In this document: positions 21,825 through 32,965 of the stretch, piece after piece
Layout of the letters: each line of letters starts with the position of its first letter
Numbering within the stretch: the first letter of the stretch is position 1
Assembly: GCF_036898095.1 (NCBI RefSeq)
Contig: NC_090729.1
Span: 72,586,257 to 72,650,256 of the forward strand
Direction: 5' to 3'
Origin: Palaemon carinicauda
Taxonomy: Eukaryota > Arthropoda > Malacostraca > Decapoda > Palaemonidae
Length of the DNA: 64,000 nucleotides
Notes under the pieces: generated by a model
What the model saw: the letters and a program-made list of their open reading frames with translations, nothing else
What the model was told of the DNA's origin: nothing
The model's database searches: none
Position numbers and translations under genes: made by a program

Positions 21825-24800
21825 TTGCAATGGAATTGTCAGGGTTTAAGGGCCAAATATGAAGAACTTAAGCTTCTTATTCATGAGCATTCCCCCATAA
21901 TTATTTGTCTACAGGAAAGCAAACTTGACCATAATACCCCTTGTCCTCGCGAATATATTAGTTATAGGACACCATATGATCACCAAGTGGGGAGCCATGG
22001 CGGAAGTCTCATATACGTTCGTCGAGATGTTCCCCAAGTTTCTCTGTCTATTCGTACACCTCTGCAGGCTGTGGTTGTACAGATTGACATAGGGAGAAAA
22101 TATACAATTTATTCTCTGTACTTGCCTCCAAATGATAACATTTTGTATGATAACTTAGTGGAGGTGATTCAACAACTCCCTCAACCTTTTTTTTTACTTG
22201 GAGATTTGAATGGTAGACATCCTTTGTGGGGTGATGTTTTAGCAAACACGAGGGGAAATATCATATCATCCATTGTGGAAAATGAAGATGTGGGACTCCT
22301 TAATACAGGAGAGCCCACACACTTTCATGTCCAGACAGGTACCTTGTCATGTATTGACCTATCAATCGTAAGCTCTAATTGCCTTCTCGACTTCGATTGG
22401 AGGACATTAGATGATTGGCATACTAGTGATCATGCACCAATAATTATAAACACCAAAAATGGTCCACCTTTACAGAGATCGCCACGATGGAATCTTGACA
22501 AGGCGGACTGGGATAAATTTCGTGAGCTAAGTGAAATTGAGGGGGATGCAGGATAGGTTGAAAATATCAATGATGCCATAGACTTACTGGATGGAACTCT
22601 CCATACAGCAGGAGTCAATTCAATTCCCAAAAGAACAGGGTTATTCAAACGACGACCAGTCCCGTGGTGGTCTTCAGAACTAACTGCCCTCCACAGAGCC
22701 ACAAGAAGATCTCTTAACACGATTGCATAGACGCAGAACTGATGAGAATTTAATTATGTACAAGAAATGTAGAGCACAGTTCCGTCGTACCATGAAAGAA
22801 GCAAGGCGCCAGTCATGGATGTCTTTTGTTTCATCCATTAACAGTAGAACACCACCATCTTCTGTGTGGAGGAAAGTAAAAAAGATAGCTTGCAAATTCA
22901 CTCCCAACCCACCACCAGTGATGAAAGTGAATGGTCAGTATATAACTGAAGTAAATGATGTTAGCAATGCCCTGGCTAATCATTTTTCAAATGTATCCAG
23001 CAAGTGTGAAGGAGCCCCTGGTCACCAGTATAGGAGCATTGAAGAAATGAAAATTTTAAATTTTGCAACAAGAAGGGAAGAATTGTATAATTCTCCATTT
23101 ACTGAAAAAGAATTTGATTCCACACTTCTTCATTGCAATGATACAGCCCCTGGACCCGATGGAATTCCATATGCAATGATTAAACATGTACATTTTAATA
23201 CAAATCTATTTATTTTAAGCATTATTAATAGAATATGGCATGATCATAGTTACCCAAGTGTTTGGGAACTAGCCATTATTTTAGCCTTTTTAAAACCCGG
23301 TAAAGACACGTTTTTAGCAGCAAACTATCGTCCTATTGCATTGACATCTTGTTTATGTAAAATCATGGAGAAGATGGTCAATGCAAGGCTGATGTGGTAC
23401 CTTGAAAAGAAAGGTATTTTATTATCGATTCAATGTGGATTCCGGAAAATGCACTCAACGACTGATGTGTTGATACGACTTGAGTCTTCTATTTGTAAAG
23501 CCTTTGCTTCCAAACAGCACCATATTACAGTATTTTTTGACCTTGCAAAGGCATATGATACCACATGTAGATATGGTATACTTAAAACCATTCATGAATT
23601 GGGATTGAGAGGAGAGCTGCCACTATTTATTCAGGCATTTCTTTCACATAGAGTTTTTCAAGTGAGAGTGGGGGAAACTATCAGAGAGTAAGTGCCAGGA
23701 AGAAGGAGTTCCTCAAGGTAGTGTGCTGAGTGTAACCCTTTTTGCACTAGCAATTAATGGGATATCCTCAGCCATTCCCAGGATGTTCTCTCAACATTAT
23801 TTGTGGAGGATCTCTCCATATCATTTGCTGGAGCCAGAATGGCAATGGTTGAGAGAAAACTACAGCTCTCAATTGACAAAATTATCCAGTGTGCCGATAT
23901 GAATGGATTTAAGTTCTCGACAAGTAAAACTACTATTGTACATTTCTGTCGTATCTGGGGAGCACATCCAGGCCCGGATATATACATCAAAGGTCAACGG
24001 ATCCCATGTGTATCGGAAGCCAAATTTTTAGGTTTGATATTTGATTGTAGACTTACATGGGTTTCTCACCTAAAAGCGTTAAAAGCTAAATGTGTTGAAG
24101 CTCTGAATATTTTAAAAGTACTGTCCCATACATCATGGGGGGCAGACCGCAATACTATTTTAAAATTATACAAGGCCTTGATTTTTTCCAAAATTAGTTA
24201 TGGATGCGAAATATACTCCTCAGCCACCCCAAGCCGGTTAAAAATATTAGATTCCATACATCATGCTAGTATTAGATTATCCACAGGAGCCTTTAGAACC
24301 TCACCTATCCCAAGTCTCCTTTTTGATACTGGGGAGTTGCCTCTGGACCTCTATCGAATGTCCTCTATTATTCGGTATTGGTTTAGATTGCAAAGACTCC
24401 CTAATTCTTTAGCCTTTCAGACTACAAGCCATGTAAGGCACTCAACATAATATGAGTTGCACCCAAAATCTCCTCAACCTTTTGGGTTTCGGGTGAAACA
24501 ATTATTAAACAATCTGGATATGATTAGAATTAAGGTGCTTCCATTCAAGGTATCATTAACGCCTCCATGGAAATTACCTGAGGTATCTTTTTGTAAATAC
24601 TTTATTGGAGTTAAGAAGAATATGACTGATTTAGAATGCAGGTCTCTTTTTATGGAACATGTTGCAGAACATAGGGGATCGACTTTTATATATACTGATG
24701 GTTCCAAATCTGATGCTGGCATTGGATTTGGAGTACATAGTAAGGATTTTAATTGTAGAGGTGCACTTCCTCTAACAGCTTCCATATTTACTGCCGAGCT

Positions 24801-25512
24801 GTATGGCATACTAACCGCTACTGAGAAAATAGCTTTGGAAAAGGAGGGTAATTTTACAATTTTTAGTGATGCAAGGAGTGTTCTTCAAGCTTTAGAAGTT
24901 TTTAATTCCAATAACCCTATAGTTTTAAAGATTTTAGAATGGCTTTATATTATTGGACGGAGAGGTATAATAGTTCGATTTTGTTGGGTTCCAGCACATG
25001 TAGATGTGTCTGGGAATGAGAAGGCAGATTTACTTGCGAAGAATGCGGCATCTGAGTTGCTACCAAGGAGGTATCCCATTCCCTGTAATGATTTCCTACC
25101 TTACATCAAGAAATTGGTTTGTAATAAATGGCAACAGCTCTGGGATAGTCAAGATGTCAATAAAATGAGGGAAGTAACAAATATCATATCACCTTGGAGG
25201 TATAATATGATGCCCCGAAAATGGGAGACGACTCTTTGTCGTCTCCGTATTGGTCACACACGGTTGACACACGTGTATCTGCTGAAGGGCCAACACCAAC
25301 CATTTTGCGAAGATTGTTTAGTACCTTTAACAGTGAGGCATTTGTTGACCGAATGCCCTAATTTTACTAACTTAAGAAATAAATATCTGTTTGAGGCTCG
25401 AGGTGAGGATGGCAAGTTTATCCTTGCTAAGATTCTTGGGCATGATGTGTCCTACTATGCGAGCGGAATTTTTAGATTTATTTCAGAAGCAGGTCTTCTG
25501 AAAACTATTTAA
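21825..25512 (+). pseudogene. LINE-D ORF2: endonuclease, reverse transcriptase, RNase H; broken
   Basis: The endonuclease (21825-22440) keeps QWNCQGLRAK, QESKLD, LLGDLNGRHPLWG and TSDHAPI. RT follows (22723-24450) with PGPDGIPYAM, VFFDLAKAYD, EGVPQGSVLS and an active site reading FVED instead of xxDD (Glu codon 23806-23808). RNase H (24660-25080) keeps all four acidic positions: YTDGSKSDAG, TAELYGI, FSDARS and GNEKADLLAK. A terminal CEDCLVPLTVRHLLTEC zinc motif follows. Breaks: TAG at 22554-22556, a one-base shift near 22713, shifts near 23689 and 23785 that nearly cancel, and TAA at 24448-24450. The start is not certain; the first ATG lies upstream in a doubtful frame. Confidence 0.88.
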
Positions 25513-25650
25513 CTATTATAATGACTTCTTATGCTTTTAATTGAATTCTTTTTTATTTTTCATATATAATAAATGCTATCGGCGTCAATGACCTTAGATG
25601 TCAGGATGCCAGAAAACTTTCAATCAATCAATCAATCCACACTCTTGCCA

Positions 25651-26749
25651 AGATCAACCTCACCGCCTCCATCACACATGTTCGAATCCATGAACAAACT
25701 GTGACCGTAGTCTATATCTGTATCTAAACTTTACCTAGTTATACCATTTCAGGCACTGGAACCTCACTTAGAATAGGATTCACGCATTTGGATGTAGTTA
25801 AATAATTACTGACAATAATGTCAATGCCGTCAGCGGGCAAATGATCTACAACTACTAGTTTTACATCTCCTGACACTCCCTGATTTTTTAAATCCATCTT
25901 CATCAAGGGGCAAACAACTCAGATGTTTGTAAACTTACCTAACATGAATTTTTTTTTCATATTAATCACAGCCCTTGTTGGCACACACTTTCCTAATGTG
26001 GGAGATGGCCGCTCCGTTGTCCCTAAGAAAGACAACTTCTCTTAAATCCCTTCCTTTAAGAGAAGAAACTACACCTTCATACAAAACATCTCCGTAAAAT
26101 TTCCTAGTTTATTTCATAATGTCATTCCTGCTTGCCGAAAGATTATCAACTAGTGATACTGGTTTCTTGACATTCTTCTCTACTATACAGTTACTTGCTA
26201 TATTCCCTTTCTTATTGCATCGAAAATAAATCATCACTGAACTACTATCTGCCCATTTGCTCTTACAAAACATGGAAGTATGACCTGGTTTTCCACTTGG
26301 ATAACATTAATAATCACATTTCCCTATATTACTATCGCTAACATTACTTTTTCTATGTTTCATCCTACCAGACGAAGGATTATTTTTCTTCTTACTATCA
26401 CTTAAACTCTGAGTAAGACTGTGTTCATATTCCAACCTCGTCACATCTGTAAAAGATTGTTCATGCCTATCTTCTTTATACTGTAGCTTAATATCTGGGG
26501 ATATGTTATCTCTGAAGTTTTCTAGCAAAACTAAGTTCTTGATATCAGGAAAACTATCTACTTCAGCGCAAGTTAACCAATCACAAAATTATCTTTCTAA
26601 CTTCTTTCCATACTCTACAAATGTACTGCTCTCATCCCTTCTCAAACTTCTAAATTTCTTATGGTACGCCTCTGGTACTAACCTGTATGTACTAAAAACA
26701 GTTTCTTTCACAATATCTTAGTACTTGCTTTCATCCTCAGACATACAAC

Positions 26750-26800
<51 letters not shown>

Positions 26801-28935
26801 AACTAAGCTACAACACTAGTTGCAAAAGCAAGATGTTATAAGCCCAAGAGTTTCAATAGAAAAAAATAGCCCAGTGAGGAAAGGAAATAAGGAAATAGGT
26901 AAACAGTATGAGATTTAATGAACAATCAAAATAAAATATTTTAAAAACAGTAACAACATCAAAACAGATATTTCATATGTATACTTTAAAAAGACATATG
27001 TTAGTCTGTTTAGCATAAAAACATTTGCTGCAAATTTGAACTTTTGAAGTTCTACTGATTCAACTACCCGATTAGGCAGATCATTTCACAACTTGGTCAC
27101 AGCTGGAATAAAATTTCTAGAATATTGTGTAGTATTGAGCCCCACGGTGGAGAAGGCCTGACTGTTAGAATTAACTGTATGCCTAGTATTACAGACAGGA
27201 TGGAACTGTCCGGGAAGATCTAAATGTAAAGGATGATCAGAATTATGAAAAATCTTATGCAACATGCATAGCAAACTAATGGAACGATGGTGCCAGAGAT
27301 TAACATCTAGATCAGGAATAAGAAATTTAATACACCGTAAGTTCCTATCCAACAAATTAAGATGAGAATCAGCAGATGAAGACCATTGAAAGAATTAAAA
27401 CACTTCTTTAAAATAGATTGATCACCAAAAATCTTAAAAGCCATTTTTTTGTGCAATTGAAGAAGACACGGACTTAAAATGTTTCTCAAAAGTAATTTTG
27501 TTGTCGAGAATCATACCTAAAATTTTGAAAGTCATATAGAGTTGAAGAAACGTTATCAATGCTGAGATCTGGATGTCGAGGAGCCATTATCCTTGACCTA
27601 CTTACAATCATACTTAGAGTTTTGTTAGAATCCAATTTCATGCCCCATAATTTGGACCATGCACTAATTTTAGCTAGATCTCTATTAAGGGATTCAGCAA
27701 CCCCAGATCTACATTCAGGAGCTAGAATTGATACAAGGTGTGTAGCAACAGTCTTGTTTTCTAAGTCAAACTACATGTCATGTGTTTATATAAAAAGTAA
27801 TAGGCCAAGAACACTTCCCTGAGGAACACCAGATATCACGTAACTCTACTCACCATGGTGCCCATCTGCAACAACTCTTTGCGATCTATTACTTGAAAAT
27901 TCAATAATAGTGCTAAGAAATGACCCACCCACTCCCAACTGTTTGAGTTTGAAAACAAGGGTCTCATGATTAACATGGTTAAAGGCAGCACTAAAATCAA
28001 GGCCTATCGTACAAACTTCCTAACCACAATCAAGAGATTTCTGTACAGCATTGGAGATTTTAAGAAGGGTATCACAGGCTCCAAGGCCTTTATGAAAACC
28101 AGATTTCAAACTAGGGAACAGATGATTACCTTCAGCAAACCTATTAAGACGTTTTACCAAAAGACATTCAAAAACTTTAGATAATATGGGAGTTATGGAA
28201 ATTGTGCAGTAATCAGTTGGCCTTGAGCTACCGCAAACACCTTTACATAGTGGTGTAACATCGCCAATTCTCCAACAACTGCTAAAAGCTCTTCTTACTA
28301 ACTTGTGCAAAATAACATAACTTTGAAGCTAAGAAATCTGCTGTCTTTGTAGAAATAAAAGAAAAAATGCCATTTGGGTCTACACCTTCAAAAGCATCAA
28401 GGTCTATCAAGAGAGCTTTAATTTACAAGATCAAAAAGCTAAACTACTTAGTATAGCCTCAGGAAAACAGGAGTGAGGAAGATTAATTTTCTCAATACTC
28501 TGCTTACGGTCAAACACGTCAGCCAAAAGGGTTACCTTTTCCTTTTGGACAGTGAGTGGCAGAGTCATCTGGTTCAAGTAAAGGAGGAACTGTTTAGACA
28601 ACCTACTCTATTCATTAACTTTTCAAAAGACATGAAATATTTTGTTAAATCTTCCTCGTCAAATTTTGGTATTAATTTCAACAGTGCCCCCATACCTAAA
28701 TTATCAGAATCATCGTTCAATGATGAATTACTACCTCATCTGCTACTTGACGCCACATTACTTCCTGGTCTGCTACCTGGCAGACTATTATGAAGATTTT
28801 GCCTTAAACGAGCAATTTCTAAATCATGCTTACGCTGTTTCTCATTTCTTCTCGCTGCCTCTCATTTTCTTCTATTTCGGCTGCTTTTTTGTCTCATACA
28901 TTTCCCTTTTGCTCTTTAAAGTATACAAATTTCGC
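25651..28935 (-). pseudogene. Gypsy gag and protease region, split and broken
   Basis: The gag N-terminal part (28935-28590) reads charged coiled-coil sequence then NLGMGALLKLIPKFDEEDL-type sequence. After LINE-E it resumes at 26750 (VPEAYHKKFRSLRRDESSTF, LLENFRDNISPDIKLQ). Two zinc knuckles follow near 26200-26310 (a CYP-type one ending CKSK, and CNKKGNIASNC). The protease-like LRDNGAAISHIR lies near 26010, with the catalytic Asp-Thr-Gly changed to Asp-Asn-Gly. The frame leads into the linker cut by LINE-D at 25650. Several stops are present. At 28935 gag runs directly into a DIRS terminal repeat, and no leader or 5' LTR is found. Confidence 0.72.
26751..28589 (-). mobile_element. LINE-E: 5'-truncated LINE (Jockey/CR1-like) with (TAA)n tail
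   Basis: It has a minus-strand RT C-terminal half and 3' end, with the (TTA)n run at 26751-26799 as the tail. Recognisable RT text: ITPILSKVFECLLVKRLNRF (28230-28180), GLDFSAAF near 28000, SGVPQGSVLG near 27825, RDLAKISAWSKLWGMK near 27660 and LLDRNLRCIKFLIPDL near 27330. The family is abundant in decapods in my memory. It lies inside the Gypsy gag. Many stops and shifts. The YADD region near 27750 is degraded. Confidence 0.82.
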
Positions 28936-29175
28936 CCACCACCACCTATCTCCCGGTAAGTCCTGCCTGCAAGCAAAAGTGACGATAGAACACAGGTGTG
29001 TGTGTGTGAGCAGGATAGCCAGTACTACCACCTACCCCGCACTAACTAGCGTTGGGTAGTTACACCTTCCTAAAAGTCTTATAGCTAGTCTTCTAGCTTT
29101 GCCAAAAGAATGTTCCCTAATAAAGAGCGTAAGGTTTTAATCTTTAGGAAAAATTCAAATTACTTTAAATTTTTC
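28936..29175. mobile_element. DIRS-1 3' inverted terminal repeat
   Basis: Reverse complement aligns with 5020-5215: GCAAAGCTAGAAGACTAGCTATAAGAC matches GCAACGTTGGAAGACTAGCCATAATAC, followed by a matched TAACTACC…GCTAGTTA…GTAC(C/T)GGCTA(C/T)CCT stretch. GTAAGTCCTGCCTGC at 28954 also occurs at the start of the DIRS-2 3' repeat (45810). It abuts truncated Gypsy gag, so the central part of DIRS-1 and the 5' end of the Gypsy were lost together or rearranged. Confidence 0.7.
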
Positions 29176-32100
29176 ATTTTAAAACTAAATTGCCTGCTTA
29201 AGCCTTGGCATTTCTGTGACAGGCCCTGCACGAGCATCGTAGTGGCTATTACTAAGCCACCTCTCATCGCTTCTCTTCCTACTGTCCTGTACTCCTGAAT
29301 CCTCAAGTGACATGGAATTGTGGGAATTTACAACTACTAATGATGGACTTTTGGTGACTGGTTGGCATCTATCTCCTTTGGTTAAGTCACTGGCTGTATA
29401 TATTAGGGTGCTTTTAATTGCAAGCATTAATATATCCATTCTGTTGACATTCAACAATGTTCTGCATGCTGTATTTTAAGGTATTATGACTTAACTATGA
29501 AACAAATATTTACTAAAACTATTTGTGAATTTTATAATTTGTGCTATTCTAATACTGTATTGCAAATGAAATTTGAATGGAACAGCTTTTTCTATAAGAA
29601 ACATTTCCTATCAAGATGTAAATGCTAACTAAATATTTTGTGGTCATATCAGCAAGACTTTTGGAAGTGGTGTAGTGATTTACAGTAAGATTAAAAACTG
29701 TGTTCAATTAATGTGTTACCTTTACTCCACCACCTGAGGTACATTTACAGTACTACCCCCCTACCATGACTTTCATTAGATAATCTTTGTTTTACTCAAT
29801 ATATCAAGTTAAAGTTCTGAAGGATCTGCCTGTTCAGCTCTTACTGCTTCTGTAACCCAGCACCTTAGGCAACCTGTTAAAAGAGATGTTACCTCACTTG
29901 TTTTATTATGTTTTTAGCCATTTTATGAGAAAACATTGGGCTCCTAGTTTGATTTCTTACATTGTTTTAAGTTTCCTTTGACTGTAATACCTTTTTGCTG
30001 AATTTATTTCTTCTTCACAACTCTATTTTTGATCAATTAAGCTATTTTTTCTACCGATTGGTTATCCATGACCTCTAAAGGCAAATTAGTGACAGTGCAG
30101 AGAAACTTTAGTAATTAATGAAAGAGTCCGAAGTAGGAGAAAAGGGACAGTGAATGTGACTTAAAGTAAGATTTAAGAATAAATACAGTAGATACTAGAA
30201 ATATCTAGCCAGTAAATGTTAATATGGGTGGTAGAAGAATGGAATTATTTAGATTGTTTAGGTATTTTGCCGTGAATGTAATTAATGATAGTAGGATGTA
30301 AAAATAGTAGTCTCTCGTAAGTCTGTGTACGTAGTGCATGCAGAAAACAAATTTGGAATTCTTTAAAGGATTGCAGAGCTAACTTTTTAAGATGAAGTGT
30401 AGCTGTTTAATATGGAATACAAATTGAGAGAAAAAGCTTGCTTGTTTAGTACATATCTATGTTGTAAAAGGGATGAAGATTAATGGACAGGTTGCAAAGT
30501 GGTAAAAATGTTAGGTTAGCTTGGTAAAAAAAGATAGCATGTAGTGGTTTGAGATGGAATGGAAAGGAATTTAGCCTTTACGACAAGCACTGGAACTGGT
30601 TTGGATTTAGCAGAATGGTAAATGGGAAGTTGTTGAAAATTTTAGAATAATAATAAAAAAAAAAAAAAACATTGAAATGGAAGAGTCAAGGAAGACCAAT
30701 GAAGTGTCGAATGGCCTGATAAGATGAGGTACTGTAATGGAATGGCCTTAACATCCAAGAAGAGTGACAATATGTAAAATACTATATTGAAGGAATGGTG
30801 CATTATGGGTTGGGGATTTAGATGTTCTGAAAAAAAAAAAAAAAAAAAAAACCTTTTGTATAGGTACAAAAATAAATTTGGAAGTAATCTGCATGGTGTT
30901 CAGTCTTGATTTAAAGTTATTAACATGGCAGTAATTTTTCTCTTTAACTTTCCTCAGAAGACAGTCTTAGGTAAACTGCCATTTAATAAAAGCTATATAT
31001 ATGTAATGAGTACGATACAGGTTTCTCTGTTCAGCATATTTCCCTATCATCTTCACAAAAATTCACAAATGTTACTGGTCTAACTTGAGATTGTAAGATC
31101 TATTGATGTAACTTGTCTGAACAATTAAGTTAATTTGGCCAGTATTATTATTATAAGAATCTTGAAGACAGAACCGTGTCCCATCCAAAAGTTATATTGA
31201 TTCCCAATGAAAAGTTAAAATCTATTTGTGAAAACAAGCAAATTGATTTCTGTGGCACATGTTTCAGTCTTGTAGTATTTTCCCTTTCTATATATGTAAG
31301 AGAGAGAGTTGAAGATGCAAATAAAATAATCGAAAGCCTTCATTAAGGACCACAACTCAGAAATGGAATTTATAAGTTGTTATCGTAACAGGTCTGGTTA
31401 ACAGGATCATCTCAGTACAACCAATAAAAGGCAGGCTAACATGATTTGAGGTTGCGGGAAAGATTTTTTCATACCTTAAACAATATCTTCTTTGGAAACC
31501 ATTGCCGTGCAGTCCTTCAGGCTCCCTCTTAATGAGAGTTAAAGAATCTTTGACACTCGTTTCTTATTCCTTGTTCCTCTTTTACCATGTAAGTGCAAAT
31601 TTTTACTCACTGTCATGATTAGAACTACTGAATTTAACATCAGTAAATCAAGTTTTGTTTTTACTGGTTTTTCTTTGGTGTTTACAGAAAAGTAAATACG
31701 TGAAATGGTGTGTTTGGTTTTGAAATTTCAACTTCAGCTTGCTTCAGTTTCAACATGCTGTATTCTGAAATCTTTAATGTAGTTCTTGAAGTCTTCTCTG
31801 TGGTTATGGATGTCAGTGGTCCTTTAAATGTGGAATGGGTGATCATATTATACCTCCTCTAACACCTTCCATAGAAATTAGTTTTCTTTCCTCTCATACT
31901 ACCCAGTTCTTCATTTCTTTTCTCCACCTTGAAGCTCAACCTATTTTAACTTTTAATTCAAATGGCGACAGTGGGCTGTTTAGTTGTTAATAGACGTAAA
32001 TAACCTCCCCAGACCCAGTGGTTGGCCTAATGACCTAAATTCCTTCAGAATACTTGAAAATTTTAATGTAAAAGACTATCATCTGTGAAATGACCAGGTG

Positions 32101-32264
32101 TTTAAGGAAAAATATTCTTCTCTACAGTTTGATTCTTATCAGTTATCTCATCCTTTCCCTACAGCCTCAGCCAGTTTTGTCCCATAGAAAGGATCTCTGG
32201 CCAAGGGGAATGGATTGTGAACTTTTAAATACATAGTTCAACTAGAGGGGCACTCAGAAGAGTG
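29176..32264. other. No gene seen; AT-rich unique DNA
   Basis: About 3.1 kb with only short random frames, A/T runs (30655-30669, 30832-30852) and no recognisable protein or repeat boundary. Some of it could be intron; nothing in the sequence proves that. Confidence 0.55.
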
Positions 32265-32502
32265 CAAACCTATGCCACGGCTTATTTCTCGACTTTGCTC
32301 GATTTTGACCTTGACCTTTGAATGTATCAAATAGGGTGGATTTTCACACCCTCAAATATGAGCCAAATTTGAGTTCTCTGTAACATCAATGTCCAAACTT
32401 ATGGCTGATTACATGAATTGGATATTTTGCTAGGCTGGGACCTAGACCTTCAAAAATTTAATAATTTTCAGCTCTTTACATAACGGTTAATCCATGCAAG
32501 TT

Positions 32503-32555
<53 letters not shown>

Positions 32556-32965
32556 TGCTAAGCTACAACCCTAGTTGGAAAAGCAGGATGCTAGAAGCTC
32601 ATGGGCCCCAACAGGAAAAATAGCCCAGTGAAGAAAGGAAACAAGGAAAAATGAAATATTTTAAGAACAGTAACAGAATTAAAGTAAATATTTCCCATAT
32701 AAACTATAAAATTGTCACCAGGAAGCTGTTCATAAATTATGGCTGATAACAGGATTTGGGCAGTTTGCTTGATCTTGAACCTTGACCTTCCAGAATTTAA
32801 TCATTTCCAGCTTTTTACATAACAGAGGATCCATGCAAGTTTCATTACTCTACGATTAAGATTGTGGCCAGGAAGGTGTTCACTGACAAACACACACTCA
32901 AACAAATACACAAACACACAAACAGGGGGTAAAAATATAACCGCCTTCCAACTTTGTTGGCAAAG
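32265..32965. repeat. Interspersed repeat with internal duplication and terminal hairpin
   Basis: The segment with CCTAGACCTTCAAAAATTTA … CTCTTTACATAACGGTTAATCCATGCAAGTTTCATTA (32445-32508) recurs as CCTTGACCTTCCAGAATTTA … CTTTTTACATAACAGAGGATCCATGCAAGTTTCATTA (32781-32848). A (TTA)n-tailed retroposon fragment (32505-32705) sits in the first copy. The right end has an ACAAACACA-rich run, then TTCCAACTTTGTTGG, a short hairpin. The end resembles a dispersed repeat I know from marine invertebrates. Boundaries are approximate. Confidence 0.6.
32505..32705 (-). mobile_element. (TTA)n-tailed retroposon 3' fragment
   Basis: (TTA)n (about 32507-32556) followed by GCTAAGCTACAACCCTAGTT and AGCCCAGTGAAGAAAGGAAA, the 3'-end sequence shared by LINE-E and the SINE-like element at 38701-39397. 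Severely 5'-truncated. Confidence 0.75.

Larger units (their letters stand above)
18991..25637 (+). mobile_element. LINE-D: full-length I-type LINE with RNase H
   Basis: It is flanked by a perfect 13-bp duplication CACACTCTTGCCA (18978-18990 and 25638-25650) and ends in a (TCAA)n tail (25616-25637), so both ends are exact. Layout: about 1.1 kb 5' leader (18991-20077) containing two (TA)n arrays and a C-run (20017-20033); ORF1 (20078-21803); ORF2 with endonuclease, RT and RNase H (21825-25512); and a short 3' end. An RNase H after the RT and ORF1 zinc knuckles place it in the I group (I/Nimb-like). It is inserted into the Gypsy region between protease and RT. Both ORFs are damaged. Confidence 0.93.
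6596..28935 (-). mobile_element. Gypsy-type LTR retrotransposon, nested and truncated
   Basis: On the minus strand the order is gag (28935-28590 and 26750-26300), protease region (about 26300-25651), RT (18990-17971), RNase H (16817-16440), a G-rich tract (16245-16219) and the 3' LTR (16218-6596). Removing the inserted LINE-E, LINE-D, short LTR element and LINE-A makes these parts contiguous. No integrase fits between RNase H and the LTR, where only about 220 bp remain. No 5' LTR is seen beyond gag, which runs straight into a DIRS terminal repeat. The element is therefore truncated and dead. Confidence 0.8.

Noticed and set aside
29185..29457. 90-codon minus-strand frame
   Set aside because: No motif; partly next to the DIRS-1 terminal repeat and probably random.
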